Shown here one piece after another: positions 6,902 to 8,091 of a stretch of 8,091 bases of DNA. The notes below the pieces were generated by a model that worked only from the letters and a program-made list of their open reading frames with translations, had not been told where the DNA came from and ran no database searches. The position numbers and the translations under genes were made by a program. The DNA is from Ruminococcus sp. CAG:563 (lineage in GTDB: Bacteria; Bacillota; Clostridia; Oscillospirales; Acutalibacteraceae), in the NCBI GenBank assembly GCA_000434915.1, contig FR882078.1, positions 66,679 through 74,769 of the forward strand, written 5' to 3'. Positions within the stretch are counted from its first letter, which is position 1, and every line of letters begins with the position of its first letter.

Positions 6902-7636
6902 ATGTGTGAAGATTATATTAAAGAATTGTCAAGTGAAATGGGTATGGATATCCATAAATTTTATAACAACGAACACAATGAAAAGATTGAGAAAATTATA
7001 TCTGAGGTTTGCAAAACAAAAGAAGAATTATTAGAAACTTATTCTGATTTGCACAATGTTGAGTCTAAGACAACAGATGTTAAATTTACCTTTGGTAAAT
7101 CCGATGCATATACCTGCGGAGTATTCAGCCCTCTTATGTATTATGAAGTTGTAGCAGGAAATGCGCATAAAGGAAAATGTGTGGACCGGCTTGATGAGGT
7201 TACGTCGAACGAATATGAAAAATGTTTTTTCGTAGGAAATAAATTAAACTACGCCGAAAGCTATATAGATGGGAAGAAGACAGAGGATATTTTTTTCATT
7301 GGAACTGAGGACAGGGTACTGGCCTGTATTTATGATTCGGACGGAATCATTAAAGAAGTTGACGAAGCGGTTTATAAGAATGGTTTTATCTTTTCATATA
7401 CAACGATTTACGGATTTCCGGGTTTGGAGAAATTTATTCAATGGGACAGATATGAATATGAGTTCTCGGAAAGTGGGATTTCCAAACTGGTTATAAAGGA
7501 ACGCTTCAAGGACACGGATGAATACACTTTTGAAAACGAAAATGCGTTCGTCAAAAGATTTTCAACAAATGGAAAAGTCTTTGAAGTTACGAAAAAAATT
7601 TCCGCTTTTGCCGGCAGCATAAAGCAGAAAAAATAA
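6902..7636 (+). CDS. Soluble protein of unknown function, 244 residues
   Basis: The start ATG at 6902 follows an AGGGGG ribosome site (6885-6890) with an 11-base spacer, which is a little long. Residues 1-55 are charged and probably helical (IEKIISEV, EELLETYSDL). The rest (about 58-240) looks beta-rich, with regularly placed aromatics (VKFTFG, YEVVAG, YEKCFFVG, FIFSYTTIYGF, YEYEFSES). There are six cysteines without a CxxC pair, no signal peptide and no membrane segment, so it is probably cytosolic. I recognise no family; the general build resembles small immunity-like or repeat-accessory proteins of Firmicutes, but this is only an impression. It is divergent from the membrane-protein gene, and a weak candidate promoter is TTGCAG-17-TATCTC (6847-6875). 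Only the bidirectional hairpin at 7654-7668 lies downstream. Codon use is more AT-rich than in the surface proteins to the left. Confidence 0.85.
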   Translation: MCEDYIKELSSEMGMDIHKFYNNEHNEKIEKIISEVCKTKEELLETYSDLHNVESKTTDVKFTFGKSDAYTCGVFSPLMYYEVVAGNAHKGKCVDRLDEVTSNEYEKCFFVGNKLNYAESYIDGKKTEDIFFIGTEDRVLACIYDSDGIIKEVDEAVYKNGFIFSYTTIYGFPGLEKFIQWDRYEYEFSESGISKLVIKERFKDTDEYTFENENAFVKRFSTNGKVFEVTKKISAFAGSIKQKK

Positions 7637-7643
7637 CAGAATA

Positions 7644-7668
7644 TTAAAAATTGAGCCTTCCAAAGGCT
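7644..7668 (-). terminator. Minus-strand terminator at the end of the PP2C remnant
   Basis: AGCCTT, loop TGG, AAGGCT (7654-7668), followed on the minus strand by CAATTTTTAA, forms a compact intrinsic terminator. The stem and T-tract are translated as the last residues of the remnant frame. Facing the other way it lacks a T-run and would at best mark the 3' end of the 6902 gene. Confidence 0.55.
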
Positions 7669-7814
7669 GCACCGTTGTCCTCGGTCTCGCCGAATATCAT
7701 CTCGGTTGTATCATGAAGCGTATCGGCGCACTCGTGATTCGGCACAACGAAATTATCCTGATTCGTTCGCCGCAGTTTACCGATATTACTCATACAAACA
7801 TATTTCAATTTCAT
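7644..7814 (-). pseudogene. N-terminal remnant of a PP2C-type Ser/Thr phosphatase
   Basis: A 56-codon frame starts MKLKYVCMSNIGKLRRTNQD and continues with NF. IGK.R.TNQDNF is the first conserved block of bacterial PP2C (Stp/PrpC-like) metal-dependent phosphatases, which usually have about 240 residues and remove phosphate from Ser/Thr, often opposite a PASTA-type kinase. The remaining residues include TTEMIFGETEDNGAAFG, which could correspond to the segment just before the DGMGG metal-binding motif; that motif and all later ones are absent. The frame ends at TAA inside a terminator. The ribosome site is weak (GGGCGGT), and a promoter-like sequence lies upstream at 7880-7907. The best reading is a gene cut down to its 5' end; a functional micropeptide is possible but unsupported. 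Confidence 0.6.
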
Positions 7815-7879
7815 TTTTCTACCGCCCTGACTGTTTTTTCTTTCATTATACAGGCTGAATTTTATTTTCTGTAATTCAT

Positions 7880-7907
7880 TTTATACCAAAATATGATATA
7901 AAGTCAA
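7880..7907 (-). promoter_or_regulatory. Promoter-like sequence upstream of the PP2C remnant
   Basis: On the minus strand TTGACT (7902-7907), a 16-base spacer and TATAAA (7880-7885) match the sigma-A pattern at 5 of 6 positions in each box. A second TATAAT lies closer to the gene at 7845-7850 but has no good -35. The surrounding region 7815-7988 is AT-rich and otherwise empty; I see no RNA gene or ORF worth calling in it. Confidence 0.55.
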
Positions 7908-7988
7908 TAACACGGTTAAATGTGCTGTGCTTATGCATTTTAAAGTAAAAATAAATTTGAAAAAAAATTAAAAAAACGCCAATATCAC

Positions 7989-8017
7989 TTGACAAATCGG
8001 GCTTTTAATGGTATCAT
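7989..8017 (+). promoter_or_regulatory. Strong sigma-A promoter for the tRNA-Gly gene
   Basis: A perfect TTGACA (7989-7994), a 17-base spacer and TATCAT (8012-8017) predict a start near 8024, about 12 bases before the mature tRNA 5' end. This is a typical arrangement for a stable RNA gene or the head of a tRNA operon. Confidence 0.85.
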
Positions 8018-8035
8018 ATCAAGCGTTGCAGATAT

Positions 8036-8091
8036 GCGGGTGTAGTTTAGTGGTAGAATTCCAGCCTTCCAAGCTGGTCGTGTGGGTTCGA
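8036..8091 (+). tRNA. tRNA-Gly, anticodon TCC (3' end beyond the window)
   Basis: The 5' acceptor strand GCGGGTG (8036-8042) and a D-arm GTTTAGTGGTAGAAT are followed by an anticodon stem CCAGC/GCTGG (8061-8065 and 8073-8077) around the loop CTTCCAA. The anticodon TCC is at 8068-8070 and reads GGA/GGG codons. The T-arm begins (GGGTTCGA) and the window ends at base 56 of about 74, so the acceptor 3' strand is not visible. Bacterial tRNA-Gly(TCC) genes have this same overall sequence. Confidence 0.95.

Noticed and set aside
6789..7034. Plus-strand 81-codon frame overlapping the start of the 6902 gene
   Set aside because: It overlaps the much longer, better supported frame, lacks a ribosome site and would begin across the opposite-strand promoter.
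7644..7740. FG...GRLNF end of the remnant looks like a CRISPR RAMP (Csm3-type) motif
   Set aside because: Those residues are encoded by the terminator stem and T-tract, and the preceding part fits PP2C; a short coincidental match is the simpler reading.
7713..7874. Plus-strand 53-codon frame starting MKRIGALVIRHN
   Set aside because: It has no ribosome site and lies antisense to the PP2C remnant and its leader; the PP2C frame has recognisable motif content and this one does not.
7654..8072. The 10-mer AGCCTTCCAA occurs in the hairpin at 7654-7663 and in the tRNA anticodon arm at 8063-8072, suggesting an attachment-site remnant
   Set aside because: Matches of ten bases are expected by chance in 8 kb, and integration into tRNA genes normally leaves copies of the 3' part, which is outside the window.

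Overview
The window looks like a chromosome segment of a Gram-positive gut or rumen anaerobe of the Ruminococcus / Oscillospiraceae type. The clues are a well-formed type I dockerin, a very large secreted protein built from GLUG-type and InlB-type (Listeria-Bacteroides) repeats, Firmicutes-style Shine-Dalgarno and sigma-A promoter sequences, and moderate GC in the genes with AT-rich gaps. The genus is an inference from these families; no rRNA or housekeeping marker is present to fix it.

Left part (1-5986, + strand): the window opens inside a large cell-surface protein (2-4336). It has a long beta-helical stretch with one cysteine per turn, then InlB-like repeats that include an exact-length tandem pair of 143-residue modules, a four-cysteine zinc-ribbon-like patch, a further domain, a Pro/Thr/Glu linker and an amphipathic C-terminal helix. 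Its stop codon overlaps (ATGA) the start of a 55-codon acidic peptide (4333-4500) whose N-terminus resembles a RiPP-type leader. A hairpin follows, then a secreted protein with glycine-rich beta-helix repeats and a C-terminal dockerin (4550-5986). The three genes run in the same direction and plausibly form one extracellular, carbohydrate- or surface-related cluster.

Middle part (5972-6901): a minus-strand gene encodes a three-helix membrane protein with a long acidic cytoplasmic tail carrying a duplicated motif (6005-6775). It has a near-consensus promoter (TTGATA-17-TATAAT) and ends in a hairpin placed across the end of the dockerin gene.

Right part (6902-8091): a divergently transcribed soluble protein of unknown function (6902-7636) is followed by the N-terminal stub of a PP2C-type Ser/Thr phosphatase on the minus strand (7644-7814), still framed by a promoter and a terminator. 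After an AT-rich gap comes a strong promoter and the first 56 bases of a tRNA-Gly(TCC), cut by the window edge.

The most interesting items are the peptide ORF translationally coupled to the giant surface protein, the duplicated tail motif of the membrane protein, the cysteine ladder, and the PP2C remnant. No complete defence, CRISPR or mobile element is visible.
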